A stretch of DNA of 64,000 nt from DAHVFY01 sp040388665 (lineage in GTDB: Bacteria > Chlamydiota > Chlamydiia > Chlamydiales > Rhabdochlamydiaceae): NCBI GenBank assembly GCA_040388665.1, contig JAZKBL010000042.1:1-64000 (forward strand). Direction: 5' to 3'. Of the stretch, positions 31,113 to 39,980 are shown in pieces. Below the pieces are notes generated by a model that was not told the DNA's origin, ran no database searches, and saw only the letters and a list, made by a program, of their open reading frames with translations. Both the position numbers and the translations under genes were made by a program. Every line of letters begins with the position of its first letter. Within the stretch, counting starts at the first letter, position 1.

Positions 31113-32132
31113 ATGAGCAATAAACTATTTAATCTAGATGTTCCCATCATTCAAGCACCCATGGCAGGAGGTGTTACAACTCCAGAGCTTGTTGCTGCAG
31201 TTTCCAATGCAGGAGCCCTTGGATCATTGGGTGCTGGTTATATGACACCGGATGAATTACGCCATGCAATCAAAAAAATCAAGTCGCTTACAAAAAAACC
31301 GTTTAACGTTAACTTATTTATTCCTGAAAAATCAAAGTCTAATGACAACCCTTCATCCATGAAAGAACTCTTAGCAACTTTATGGAGTGAAATGTCGAAC
31401 ACTCCTTTTGAGGGTGCTGTACCCTCTACACCTTCGTTTGAAGAGCAAGTGAGCGTTATTCTAGAAGAAAAAGTCCCCATTTTTAGCTTTACCTTCGGCA
31501 TCCCATCTTCTTCTCTCATTGAGCGTTTCAAGAACTTAGAAACTCTCATCTATGGAACGGCTACGACACCCGAAGAAGCCCAAAAACTTGAAGAAGCAGG
31601 GGTAGATGCAATCGTATGTCAAGGACAGGAAGCAGGAGGACATCGCGGAAATTTTTCTTCTTATGACCCTTTCTACAGTCTTGCACCTCTTCTTACGCTA
31701 GCTCAAGAAAAAGTAAAGACTCCATTAATCGCCGCTGGTGGCATCATGAATGGTAAATCGGCTGCTGCAACTTTTCTCTTAGGCGCCCATGCAGCACAAC
31801 TTGGAACAGCCTTTCTTACCACGACAGAAAGCGGCGCATCATCCACATACAAAGAAGCTCTTTTAAAAAAACCCTATCTTCCCACTTCTATAACCCAAGC
31901 ATTTACAGGAAAACCTGCTCGAGCAATCATTAATTCTTTAATGGAAAAACTAAATAATCACCCCATTCTTTCTTACCCCGCTCAACACTTCCTCACGCAA
32001 AAACTCCGTAATCTTGCTGCACAAAAAAAACGCTCTGATCTAATGTCTCTTTGGGCAGGACAGAGCTATCCCCTTTGCCGCTCCATTGACGCCGCCTCAC
32101 TTGTTCACCAAATCGCCAAAGAACTCGAATAA
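31113..32132 (+). CDS. Nitronate monooxygenase/NPD-type flavoprotein
   Basis: A 339-residue TIM-barrel FMN protein of the 2-nitropropane dioxygenase family: VPIIQAPMAGGVTTPELVAA, VSNAGALGSLGAGYM, VNLFIP, the FMN-binding VCQGQEAGGHRGNF with the active-site His, PLIAAGGIMNGKSAAATFLL and AAQLGTAFLTT. These enzymes oxidise propionate-3-nitronate and related nitro compounds. The start codon follows within 10 nt of a TGGTAG box that also occurs in the shared operator region with Fic gene 2. Confidence 0.87.
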   Translation: MSNKLFNLDVPIIQAPMAGGVTTPELVAAVSNAGALGSLGAGYMTPDELRHAIKKIKSLTKKPFNVNLFIPEKSKSNDNPSSMKELLATLWSEMSNTPFEGAVPSTPSFEEQVSVILEEKVPIFSFTFGIPSSSLIERFKNLETLIYGTATTPEEAQKLEEAGVDAIVCQGQEAGGHRGNFSSYDPFYSLAPLLTLAQEKVKTPLIAAGGIMNGKSAAATFLLGAHAAQLGTAFLTTTESGASSTYKEALLKKPYLPTSITQAFTGKPARAIINSLMEKLNNHPILSYPAQHFLTQKLRNLAAQKKRSDLMSLWAGQSYPLCRSIDAASLVHQIAKELE

Positions 32133-32199
32133 CCACAAAACTTTTAATTGGAAAAATTTTCCAGCCGATATATGCTTAAAAATAACAAGGTTGCGTGAA

Positions 32200-32502
32200 A
32201 TGAATCTTAAACGCTATCTAGCAGCGACTTTTTCCGTATTCACGCTTACACTGTCTGCCTGGGCAAGTTTTGTTTTTCCAAAAATTTGCAAAAACGGTGG
32301 CGCTGCTAACGGATTAATTTTTGGGCTGTATTTTGGTGTTTTTGCAGGTTTACTAAAAGCTTCCTGGTATTTTTAGCTACCTGTCTCCTTCACATTTGCC
32401 GCAGCGTGGTTCTTGACATGTTTAGTACAAGTCCTCGTAGCAGGTTTGATTCTTGGGCTCATCTACCGTAAAAGTGCTGCAGAACAAGTACTCGTAGAAT
32501 AA
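32200..32502 (+). pseudogene. Small membrane protein interrupted by an in-frame TAG
   Basis: From ATG 32200 the frame reads MNLKRYLAATFSVFTLTLSA and a GLIFGLYFGVFAGLLKASWY segment, then a TAG at 32374-32376. It continues in the same frame as LPVSFTFAAAWFLTCLVQVL, then VAGLILGLIYRKSAAEQVLVE to a TAA at 32502. Both halves belong to one multi-span family with a ...PVSF...W...G.I..LIYK ending. A single base change (for example W or Q to stop) would explain it. Either a decayed gene, or rarely read through; the N-terminal half also looks shorter than relatives. Confidence 0.7.
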
Positions 32503-32512
32503 GCGTAAAATT

Positions 32513-33025
32513 CTACATGTAAAACTTTTGGATAAGAAGAGGCAGATCACTTTTGGAAGGGTCGCCAGATTCGATTCTATGGAGTAACTCCTGCGGAGTC
32601 AACCAAGAGGATTCGGTAAAGTCATTCGGATTGTACTGAGGGGTTATGTCGCTTGACATCTCGTAGACGTGCATAAAGACAGAGGTGCGATCAACGAGAG
32701 GATTTAAACGACCAATGACCTTCCATGCAATCTGATCTGCATCGATGTTAAGTTCTTCTGCGAGCTCTCTTTTAAATGCTTGGTTATAGGTTTCTCCACT
32801 TTCTACGTGACCACCAACGCTCATATCAAGACAGCCTGGGAATAATCTTTTGTCTAGCGACCTTCTAGGAATCCAAAGCTGTCCTTGAGAATTTACTAAA
32901 AAAGCGTTAATAACACGGAAATTAAGCAGGCCTTCCGCGTAAATCTGAGAGCGCAATTTCTTGCCAATGACTTGATCTTCTGCATTAACGAGATCAAGGT
33001 ATTCATCATCCTGTTGTACGATCAT
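32513..33025 (-). CDS. Nudix hydrolase, YfcD/IPP-isomerase-like
   Basis: A 170-residue Nudix protein. The box reads GGHVESGETYNQAFKRELAE followed by ELNI, fitting GX5EX7REUXEEXGU. The preceding part EYLDLVNAEDQVIGKKLRS and RRSLDKRLFPGCLDMS match YfcD and the IPP isomerase-like branch. I chose ATG 33025 since AAAGG ends 5 nt upstream; an earlier ATG at 33043 would lie inside dcd. It is the third gene of an operon with an exported Nudix protein and dCTP deaminase, a grouping that suggests nucleotide clean-up. Confidence 0.82.
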   Translation of the reverse strand: MIVQQDDEYLDLVNAEDQVIGKKLRSQIYAEGLLNFRVINAFLVNSQGQLWIPRRSLDKRLFPGCLDMSVGGHVESGETYNQAFKRELAEELNIDADQIAWKVIGRLNPLVDRTSVFMHVYEMSSDITPQYNPNDFTESSWLTPQELLHRIESGDPSKSDLPLLIQKFYM

Positions 33026-33027
33026 AA

Positions 33028-33576
33028 CTACCTTTTTTGGCACTTGAGATTTGGTGCGAGAGTACCGTTTTGGCCAGCATATTGTTTCTGTACGCCTTGC
33101 TCGATTTCAGTTGTTAACTGATTAAAAGAAAGTAAAGCGAGCGCCATTTTATAACGCATGATAATCTCAAAAGGGCCTTGGTTCTTTATCTCTAAAACAA
33201 TGGTTCTTGGTTCCTCGAAATTTCCATCAATGATTCCAGAAGTACAGTGAATTGCAAGTCCAACCCTTGCTATGGTACTGCGTCCATCGATGTGACACAC
33301 AATATCGCGTGCTACTTGGAGCTTTTCATAGGTACTGCCTAGAACAAATTCACCGGGCTTTATAACGAACCCTTCTTCTGGAATAGTAATCCTGTCAAAT
33401 TGTATCTCCTGACAGCTTTCCAAATCTACCCTTTGCCCTTCAGTAGGAATTAATAACTCGAGACCAAGATGCAGACGGATGCCAGCTGGCCGAATATCTG
33501 CAGGATTGCACTCAGGAAATATTTTTATCTTTTCATTACGAATGCATGCTTGAATGGTTTTGTCAGAAAAAATCAT
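33028..33576 (-). CDS. dcd: dCTP deaminase
   Basis: A 182-residue trimeric-dUTPase-fold protein. GRSTIARVGLAIHCTSGIID matches the dCTP deaminase signature (usually GRSSLARLGL..H.TAG.ID), and GNFEEPRTIVLEIKNQGPF carries the following strand. It converts dCTP to dUTP for dTMP synthesis. Chlamydiae usually keep this gene. It starts 9 nt after the exported Nudix gene ends and is followed at once by another Nudix gene, all on the minus strand. Confidence 0.85.
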   Translation of the reverse strand: MIFSDKTIQACIRNEKIKIFPECNPADIRPAGIRLHLGLELLIPTEGQRVDLESCQEIQFDRITIPEEGFVIKPGEFVLGSTYEKLQVARDIVCHIDGRSTIARVGLAIHCTSGIIDGNFEEPRTIVLEIKNQGPFEIIMRYKMALALLSFNQLTTEIEQGVQKQYAGQNGTLAPNLKCQKR

Positions 33577-33585
33577 AAATTCCCC

Positions 33586-34101
33586 CTATGCCCTATTAAG
33601 TCCAAAAACAATTTCAAAGCAAATGTCTTCATCTGTAATCAGGTCCATTTTTTTCACGGCATCTTCTGGCGTCACCCATGTGAAGCCTTTATGCTCCTTG
33701 AAATTGATCTTCACAGCGCCCGGGTTTGTGATTTCTTGGCGGTAATCGACCATGTGGTACTCAAAATCAAAGTTCGGCACCTTGATGTACACTTTTCCAA
33801 TGTAGTGCACTTTTTCTTTATCTAATACAAAGCCTGTTTCTTCAAAAACTTCTCGTATAATGGCATCAATGATAGGTTCCCCGTCACGCAGCTTGCCACC
33901 TGGAATCCCCCAACGATTACCCTCTGCCGTAGAATCTTGTCTGTGCACAAGAAGGATTTTGTCTTGATAATGGAGATAGCAGCATCCGATCACTGCAGCT
34001 TTTGGGTGAAAGTTAGCCGGTTTTTCTAAGTAAATGCCAGCATGTAATGTGGGTAAAACAACGAGCGCAGCGCATGCAAATAAAACTTTGATATATTTCA
34101 T
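33586..34101 (-). CDS. Nudix hydrolase with signal peptide
   Basis: A 171-residue protein. It starts with a strong signal peptide (MKYIKVLFACAALVVLPTLHA) and continues as a Nudix domain: AAVIGCCYLHYQDKILLVHR, WGIPGGKLRDGEPIIDAIIR and EVFEETGF, so the Nudix box glutamates are intact. GAGG lies 5 nt before ATG 34101; the longer frame to 34173 lacks this. An exported Nudix enzyme could act on nucleotide sugars, capped nucleotides or host metabolites. It is first in an operon with dcd and a cytosolic Nudix gene. Confidence 0.83.
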   Translation of the reverse strand: MKYIKVLFACAALVVLPTLHAGIYLEKPANFHPKAAVIGCCYLHYQDKILLVHRQDSTAEGNRWGIPGGKLRDGEPIIDAIIREVFEETGFVLDKEKVHYIGKVYIKVPNFDFEYHMVDYRQEITNPGAVKINFKEHKGFTWVTPEDAVKKMDLITDEDICFEIVFGLNRA

Positions 34102-34195
34102 ACAAACCTCGTAGAAAACAGGAATTATACAAAAAAGTAGATTTTCACGCAGTGTTCCTGTATCCTTCTGCATGAGTTTTTACTTAAAGGATAAA

Positions 34196-35665
34196 ATGAC
34201 AGTTCTTATTGTCGGCGCAGGCCCCGCTGGGATCGTTGCTGCGAAGACGGCTATTGAATGTGGTCTAAAGCCAACAGTTTTAGAAAAAAACGACAGAATA
34301 GGTGGTTTATGGAGGTCTGATACCGGATACGTCTGGAACAGCATGCGTACAAACATCTCCTATTCCTCTTGCATGTTTTCAGACGCCCCCTGGAAAAACC
34401 CTTCTGGAAATTTTCCCAAACAAATAGAGGTTTGTAATTATCTAAAAAACTATGCCCAACACAATAATATTTTAAAGCACATACGTTTCAATGCAGACGT
34501 TGGAAAATTATTTCGATTCAACAAAAAATGGCACACAGAATGGTATGAAAATGGAGCCATCTGTCAAAAAGAATTCGATTACGGAATTGTTTGCAGCGGG
34601 ATCTTTAGTAAACCTCATATTCCTACCATTCCAGGATTAAATACATTTGCTGGCCGTATATCTCACAGTAAAGACTATAAAGATCCTGAAACATTTAAAA
34701 ACAAAAAAGTAGTTGTTGTAGGTAACGCTTTTAGCGGAACTGAAATTGCTGCAGAAGTATCTACTCAAGCAGAACAAACAGTACATTGTGCTAATAGAGC
34801 TATGTGGATACTTCCCAGACACCTGCCAGTACGTGGAACACAACAACCTTGGGACTTAATATTTTATAGACGCTCTATCGTAGAGGAATCAAAAAAATAT
34901 TCTTTCAAGGAAAAAAATGAGAAAACATATCTCCGGCTTCAGGGAATAACAAAACAAAATCAGAGTGTGGCAGAATTAGCTGTAACCTCTGATCCAACAG
35001 ATCCTTCATATGTGACCATTTCAGACACCTATATCAATCAGGTAAAAGACGCGAAAATCAAAGTTAAATACTCAAAAATTCACAAAATTTCAGAGCGTAC
35101 ACTTATTTTCGAAGACAACACAGAAACATCTGCAGATGAACTCATCTTTGCAACGGGCTATGAAGCCTCCCTTCCCTTTTTTGGCTCTGATATTCTTGAA
35201 AAACTTGAATTCGATTCTAACAACCGCTTTCAGCCTCTATTACTAGACAGGTGCACATTCAACCCTCACCTTCCCAATATGGCTTTTGTCGGCATGTATA
35301 GAGGCCCTTATTTCCCTATCATGGAACTCCAGGCACGTCTTGCTTGCTATGTATTTAGTAAAAAGATTGAAGCGGTAACTCAACTCCAAATGGAAAAAGG
35401 AATGGAGCTGGAACGAAGAATCAGAATGCAAATCCCTCGTCCACAATTTCCTCACGGAAACTATGTAGAATTCGCTGATATGTTAGCTGAAGCTGCTGGT
35501 GTTTTACCCGATTTTAAAGCAATTCAAGTAAGTGACCCCAAGCTCTATGAAAAAATATGGGAAGGCCCTCTAAACGCTTCCCATTACAGACTAAACGGCT
35601 ATGCCTCCAAGCCTGAAATGGCACGCAATTTAATTAATCAACTTCATACCAAAAGCAAAAGTTAA
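34196..35665 (+). CDS. Flavin-containing monooxygenase (FMO-like)
   Basis: A 489-residue protein with two Rossmann motifs: VLIVGAGPAGIVAAKTAIEC for FAD and VVVVGNAFSGTEIAAEVS for NADPH. The FMO-identifying motif FAGRISHSKDY (FxGxxxHxxxY) and FATGY near residue 325 are both present. It resembles eukaryotic and bacterial N- or S-oxygenating FMOs. AAGGATAAA precedes ATG 34196, which I prefer to 34172. Its stop is adjacent to and overlaps by 4 bp the convergent winged-helix gene. The natural substrate is unknown. Confidence 0.86.
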   Translation: MTVLIVGAGPAGIVAAKTAIECGLKPTVLEKNDRIGGLWRSDTGYVWNSMRTNISYSSCMFSDAPWKNPSGNFPKQIEVCNYLKNYAQHNNILKHIRFNADVGKLFRFNKKWHTEWYENGAICQKEFDYGIVCSGIFSKPHIPTIPGLNTFAGRISHSKDYKDPETFKNKKVVVVGNAFSGTEIAAEVSTQAEQTVHCANRAMWILPRHLPVRGTQQPWDLIFYRRSIVEESKKYSFKEKNEKTYLRLQGITKQNQSVAELAVTSDPTDPSYVTISDTYINQVKDAKIKVKYSKIHKISERTLIFEDNTETSADELIFATGYEASLPFFGSDILEKLEFDSNNRFQPLLLDRCTFNPHLPNMAFVGMYRGPYFPIMELQARLACYVFSKKIEAVTQLQMEKGMELERRIRMQIPRPQFPHGNYVEFADMLAEAAGVLPDFKAIQVSDPKLYEKIWEGPLNASHYRLNGYASKPEMARNLINQLHTKSKS

Positions 35666-36444
35666 TTGTAGATATGATAAAGAACTTCGTTTTTCTTAGG
35701 ACCTAGGATGCGCCATAAAAATCTAATATCTCTTTCATTGAACTCGATCCGTCCAAAATAGCAATCATTCAAACATAAATGAGAGTCAACTGATTGCAAA
35801 CTTTTTGGACCTGTCGGCGCTAAGTGGAAAAGAAAAACAGGACGCTCTACACCATAATGCAAATGCTCTAAAGCGATCATTCCCGTAGAATAGTCGATCG
35901 TCCAACGCAATGTTTTGCTAAAATCGATATCTTGAGCCCCTGTATGAACCCACTGCCCTTTCTCCATGAAAAGCAGCTCATCCTCTCTTCCTTTTTTGAT
36001 CAGCACATTGCCAAAGGCTTGTCCAGCTGATTGTGTTTGGATGGACACAAGGCGCACCTTTTCAAGGCGCTTCCAGAAAGTATTAAGACACGTTGCTATT
36101 CGCTTATTACTCTTAAATGAATCTTTAGAAGACACCTGCCACTCTGCTTTACGAGAAAATAACGCCCTCTTGTCTTCAGGGGATAGATGAACAAACGCTG
36201 TTTTCAAAAGAGCTTTGAGTTCATCATGCAGTAGATAATCAGGATTTAAGCGACAAAGCTTTCTGTTCCCCATCATTTCAAAAATAAGGACCCCCGCCTT
36301 TTCAAACTTATGCATAGTACTTTGAAGCGGTGTTAATGGAATATCAAAGGCTCTTTGTATCTCGCTTGCGTAACAATTTTCATTAACAAGCAGAAAAAGC
36401 AAGATTCTTTCAGCACTTTTACTTCCAAAAAGACTGGATAACAT
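35662..36444 (-). CDS. Winged-helix regulator fused to a DUF6314-like domain
   Basis: A 260-residue protein. Residues 1-90 form a winged helix of the ArsR or MarR shape (SAERILLFLLVNENCYASEI, then PLTPLQSTMHKFEKAGVLIF). The C-terminal region (FSKTLRWTIDYSTGMIALEH, VFLFHLAPTGPKSLQSVDSH) has a beta-barrel pattern like DUF6314. A sensing domain for a small ligand is plausible. It lies upstream of and divergent from bioY, so biotin genes may be a target, but no operator could be assigned with confidence. Confidence 0.6.
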   Translation of the reverse strand: MLSSLFGSKSAERILLFLLVNENCYASEIQRAFDIPLTPLQSTMHKFEKAGVLIFEMMGNRKLCRLNPDYLLHDELKALLKTAFVHLSPEDKRALFSRKAEWQVSSKDSFKSNKRIATCLNTFWKRLEKVRLVSIQTQSAGQAFGNVLIKKGREDELLFMEKGQWVHTGAQDIDFSKTLRWTIDYSTGMIALEHLHYGVERPVFLFHLAPTGPKSLQSVDSHLCLNDCYFGRIEFNERDIRFLWRILGPKKNEVLYHIYN

Positions 36445-36611
36445 AAAATCAACCTAAATGTTAGTTTAATTTACAACACTAAAACCCCAGTCTAATCAAG
36501 AAGAAGAAAAATTTCCACCTAATTTATAGGTAACAACACAAAGACTTCACCTTGTGAAAAAAACTACACAGGTTCTACCATCAAGATCTTTCAACATACA
36601 AAGGAAAAAGA

Positions 36612-37130
36612 ATGGAACACTCTATCCGATACATAGACGACTCAAACGAAAAAATAAAATTCATAAGATCGGTTTTATTTGGGTGCGCCCTAATTATTTT
36701 AGGCGCTTCCATTAAAATTCCTTTAATTCCTACTTCTTTCACATTGCAAACATTTGCAATTTATATTTTAGCTCTAATCCAAACACCAAAAGTCGCTCTT
36801 ATTTCAACGATTTCTTACCTTCTATGCGCTAGCCTAGGGCTACCCGTCTTCTACGATCATGCCAATCCTTTTTGGCTCATGGGGAAATCTGGAGGATACT
36901 TAATTGCTTTCCCCATAGCTGCTTATTCAATTGCCTATATACGTCAAAAGCGCTCATCAATTACTGCATTATTTTGCGGGATGGCAATCATCTTCACCCT
37001 TGGATTTCTGTGGTTAATCCCTTTTTTTGGCGTGCAAGTGGCCTTATTTAAAGGTGTTCTCATCTTTCTTCCCTCTGAATTGCTTAAAATTCTTGGAGCA
37101 CTACGCATTGCAAAATGGAGAAACTCATGA
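36612..37130 (+). CDS. bioY: Biotin transporter BioY (ECF S-component)
   Basis: A 172-residue membrane protein with about six spans. GCALIILGASIKIPLIPTSF, TLQTFAIYILAL and SLGLPVFYDHANPFWLMGKS with GGYLIAFPIAAY are signatures of BioY. It imports biotin, alone or with an energy-coupling module that is not in this window. ATGA overlap links it to the BPL_N-like gene at 37127. Chlamydiales commonly import biotin through BioY. AAGGAAAAAG lies before the start. Confidence 0.9.
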   Translation: MEHSIRYIDDSNEKIKFIRSVLFGCALIILGASIKIPLIPTSFTLQTFAIYILALIQTPKVALISTISYLLCASLGLPVFYDHANPFWLMGKSGGYLIAFPIAAYSIAYIRQKRSSITALFCGMAIIFTLGFLWLIPFFGVQVALFKGVLIFLPSELLKILGALRIAKWRNS

Positions 37131-38044
37131 CTCTATCTATAAAGAAAATGCTCAACCCCATTCATCAAGTGATCATCTACAAAGGCCACGAAAAAAATCG
37201 TCTTCTTGGACCCTACCCGGAAAATATTATAAAAAGAATAGACATGTTCAAGGGCTTAAATCGGTACAGAAAAGAAATTCACAGACCAGAGTGGAAAGTA
37301 ACGGTTGCAGCAGGAGAGGAGCTTGTCGATGTGTTAAAAGACAATGATCCAAAAAAGACACTTCTTGTAATTCCGGCAGGACAGAGCTCCCACCTAGACA
37401 AGGTCTTTTCGCTTGCTGAAAACTCTTTTATTAAAGATGAATTTTTTAAACAAGGTGGACGGGGTTATTTTAACTGCGGATCTGCTTATTGGATATCTGA
37501 AAAACGCATCTATCACGATTTATGTACAGAAGCTAAAGAAGAAAAAAAAACGATCGTGAAAGTGAGCAATCTTCCTCTTTTTAAAGGCGTCTCTGAGGGG
37601 CCGCTTTGTCCCTATCCTGGCAAAAAATATAAAGTCGGATTTTTTTCCGATGCTGTTACTGTCACGGATGGCAAAACCCCGTGCACCATTTACTTAAGCG
37701 GAGGGGGGAGTTTTTTTCCGGACGAAAGTGCGCAGAAAGTCAAAGTGCTTGTTAAATACTTGCCCAAAGAGTTGGAACGTCTTGGGAAACCCTTGCCAGA
37801 ATGCACGAAATGGGAAAAGGCAGCGATGATGGTGTCTGTTGAAAAAGGTGCTGCATTAATATCTATGTTCCATCCCTATTATGGACCGAATGATTTCGAT
37901 GTAGAGATGTATGAAAAGGCTTTTCCAGAATGCGGCACAGATTGGAAAGCAGTCAAGGAGCGCTTAAGTCCTCTTGATATCCGCATGCGATTTGTACTTA
38001 ATTCGATGCTGGCGCCACTTGAGGACCTCGACTGGAGTCCCTAA
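37127..38044 (+). CDS. BPL_N-domain protein (biotin protein ligase N-terminal-like)
   Basis: A 305-residue protein matching the BPL_N domain, the glutamine-amidotransferase-like fold at the N-terminus of yeast biotin ligase. LLVIPAGQSSHLDKVF, FFKQGGRGYFNCGSAYWIS and IYLSGGGSFFPDE are the visible blocks. The nucleophile elbow reads FNCGSAYW. The catalytic biotin ligase domain (GRGRxGR motif) is absent. ATG 37127 overlaps the bioY stop (ATGA) and has GGAG 6 nt upstream. Tight coupling to a biotin importer supports a biotin-related role, though none is established for the stand-alone domain. Confidence 0.8.
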   Translation: MTLSIKKMLNPIHQVIIYKGHEKNRLLGPYPENIIKRIDMFKGLNRYRKEIHRPEWKVTVAAGEELVDVLKDNDPKKTLLVIPAGQSSHLDKVFSLAENSFIKDEFFKQGGRGYFNCGSAYWISEKRIYHDLCTEAKEEKKTIVKVSNLPLFKGVSEGPLCPYPGKKYKVGFFSDAVTVTDGKTPCTIYLSGGGSFFPDESAQKVKVLVKYLPKELERLGKPLPECTKWEKAAMMVSVEKGAALISMFHPYYGPNDFDVEMYEKAFPECGTDWKAVKERLSPLDIRMRFVLNSMLAPLEDLDWSP

Positions 38045-38045
38045 T

Positions 38046-39980
38046 CTATTTTTTCTTAGTGCCAAGGTGTAAAGGAAGAATCATTTCATTCGATAAAGTG
38101 ACTTTTTTTACCTTTTGAGTTGTTAGGCGAAGGCCGCGAGTTTGAGCGGCTTTGATAGGGACATCTTTTAGAGAGATGACCGTCTTTTTAGCTTTCTTAA
38201 CTGTCTTAGGGTCAAAATGCAGCTCGAAGGTTGCATCAGACTCTGTCGTGATGTGAAGCAGCTCTGCATTCTTATCCAGATAGTTATAAACTCTATCTAA
38301 AATGAACTTATCAACGATGAAGCGTTTACCCCAAATCTGTTTGGTCTCTTTGTTTTTATAAACGACGTTAACAATCGTTTTTTTATCAACAACATCTACC
38401 CATACCAGATTTTCAAAATACTGTTTTTCTGGGATATTAATGACTTTATATGTGCCGTCCTTGCTGAAAGCGACGATTTTATCAAAATTTGTGCATATGA
38501 ATTGCTCTTCGCCTGAGACTTTTAAGCCCACAAAACCAGTTTTCAGATCAAATCCCACCTTAACGTCACGCGTTGCAATAGCTTTTCTGTCGATCTCTTC
38601 GATGGCTTTAACGCGCGTTTTCCGTGGGTAATCCTTTCCAAATTTTGCAATCAATTTGCCAAGATGTTGAATCGTGTATTTTTTGACATTCTTAAGATTT
38701 TTTTCTACCTGTGTGTGAGCCTCTTCTAATAGAGCAATTTCTTGTTTGTTTTTATCGATATCAAACTGAGAAATACGTCTGATCGGTATCTGAAGAAGCT
38801 TTTCTCGATCGTCATGGGTTGGTTCGCGGATCAGTTTTTTTCTAAAAGGTTTAAGAGCCGTTTCAAGTGTTTCGTGGATCCCTTCGAGGGTTTTTACAAT
38901 TTCAATTTTCTTATAGAGGCGGTTATCGATAAAAATTCTCTCAAGTGTCTTATAGAAGATCTTCTCTTCAAGACGTCCTCTTTCAATTTCAAGTTCTTGT
39001 TTTAGAAACTCAACAACTTTTGTCGCGTTATAGACGATGATCTCGTTAACGTCTGTTTCCCATGGCATCCCTTCTTTGATGACAATGATTTGAGAATTAA
39101 GAGAAACTTCACATTCTGTAAACCCATAAAGCGCATCGAGAATCTCTTCCGCATACTGTCCGCGCGGAAGCTTGATCTCAATCTCAATCTCCTCTGCAGT
39201 GTAATCATTGATGGCCTCGATTTTGATTTTGCCTTTTTTTGCAGCTTCATCAATCGAACGGATAAGGCTCTCCGTTGTTGTTCCATAACAAATTTCTCTG
39301 ATGACAAGCGTTTTGGGATCTCTTACTTCGATTTTCGCACGCAGTTTTACTTTGCCTCTACCTTTGTCATAAAGGCTCTTGTCCATGATCCCGCCCGTTG
39401 GAAAGTCGGGAAAGATTTTAAAATTTTTCCCTTCAAGAAAAGCGATTTCCGCTTCTACTAACTCTACAAAATTATGCGGCAGAATGTGCGTTGACATCCC
39501 AACTGCAATACCATCAGCTCCCTGCATGAGAAGAAGAGGGATTTTTGCAGGAAGAACTACAGGCTCAAAATTCCTACCGTCATAAGAGGGAATCTTTTCT
39601 GTGATATCGGGATTAAAAAGGGTCTCCCTTGCAAGGGGTGAAAGGCGTGTTTCAATGTACCTGCCGGCAGCGGAGGGGTCGCCTGTATAAATATTTCCGA
39701 AATTCCCCTGTCTATCAAGTAAATAACCCTTATTTGCCAAAGTAACAAGAGCTTCATAGATAGGAGCATCTCCATGTGGATGTAGCTGCATGGTCTGACC
39801 GACAATGTTTGCCACTTTATGGAGTTTGTCGTCATTTTGTCTAAAAAGCGTTTCTAAAATACGTCTTTGTACAGGCTTTAAACCGTCGATCACATGCGGA
39901 ATGGCGCGATCAAGAATTACGTAAGAAGCGTACCTAACGAAGTGATCCTTCATTTGCTCTTTTAAATCATCCATTATCAT
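38046..39980 (-). CDS. parC: Topoisomerase IV/gyrase subunit A-like protein
   Basis: A 644-residue type IIA topoisomerase A subunit. DHFVRYASYVILDRAIPHVI, DGLKPVQRRIL and DPSAAGRYIETRLSPLA with the DNA-cleaving Tyr are all present. The coiled-coil gate follows. The C-terminal domain is short (about 150 residues with GFVGLKVSGEEQFICTNFDK) compared with the six-bladed pinwheel of GyrA. This matches the second A-subunit gene of chlamydiae (gyrA_2 or parC). It overlaps parE by 14 bp in one operon. It decatenates or relaxes DNA. Confidence 0.88.
   Translation of the reverse strand: MIMDDLKEQMKDHFVRYASYVILDRAIPHVIDGLKPVQRRILETLFRQNDDKLHKVANIVGQTMQLHPHGDAPIYEALVTLANKGYLLDRQGNFGNIYTGDPSAAGRYIETRLSPLARETLFNPDITEKIPSYDGRNFEPVVLPAKIPLLLMQGADGIAVGMSTHILPHNFVELVEAEIAFLEGKNFKIFPDFPTGGIMDKSLYDKGRGKVKLRAKIEVRDPKTLVIREICYGTTTESLIRSIDEAAKKGKIKIEAINDYTAEEIEIEIKLPRGQYAEEILDALYGFTECEVSLNSQIIVIKEGMPWETDVNEIIVYNATKVVEFLKQELEIERGRLEEKIFYKTLERIFIDNRLYKKIEIVKTLEGIHETLETALKPFRKKLIREPTHDDREKLLQIPIRRISQFDIDKNKQEIALLEEAHTQVEKNLKNVKKYTIQHLGKLIAKFGKDYPRKTRVKAIEEIDRKAIATRDVKVGFDLKTGFVGLKVSGEEQFICTNFDKIVAFSKDGTYKVINIPEKQYFENLVWVDVVDKKTIVNVVYKNKETKQIWGKRFIVDKFILDRVYNYLDKNAELLHITTESDATFELHFDPKTVKKAKKTVISLKDVPIKAAQTRGLRLTTQKVKKVTLSNEMILPLHLGTKKK

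Noticed and set aside
36445..36611. BirA-type operator before bioY
   Set aside because: TGTTAG and TTTACAACA occur near 36460-36480, but arms and spacing do not fit the biotin operator consensus.
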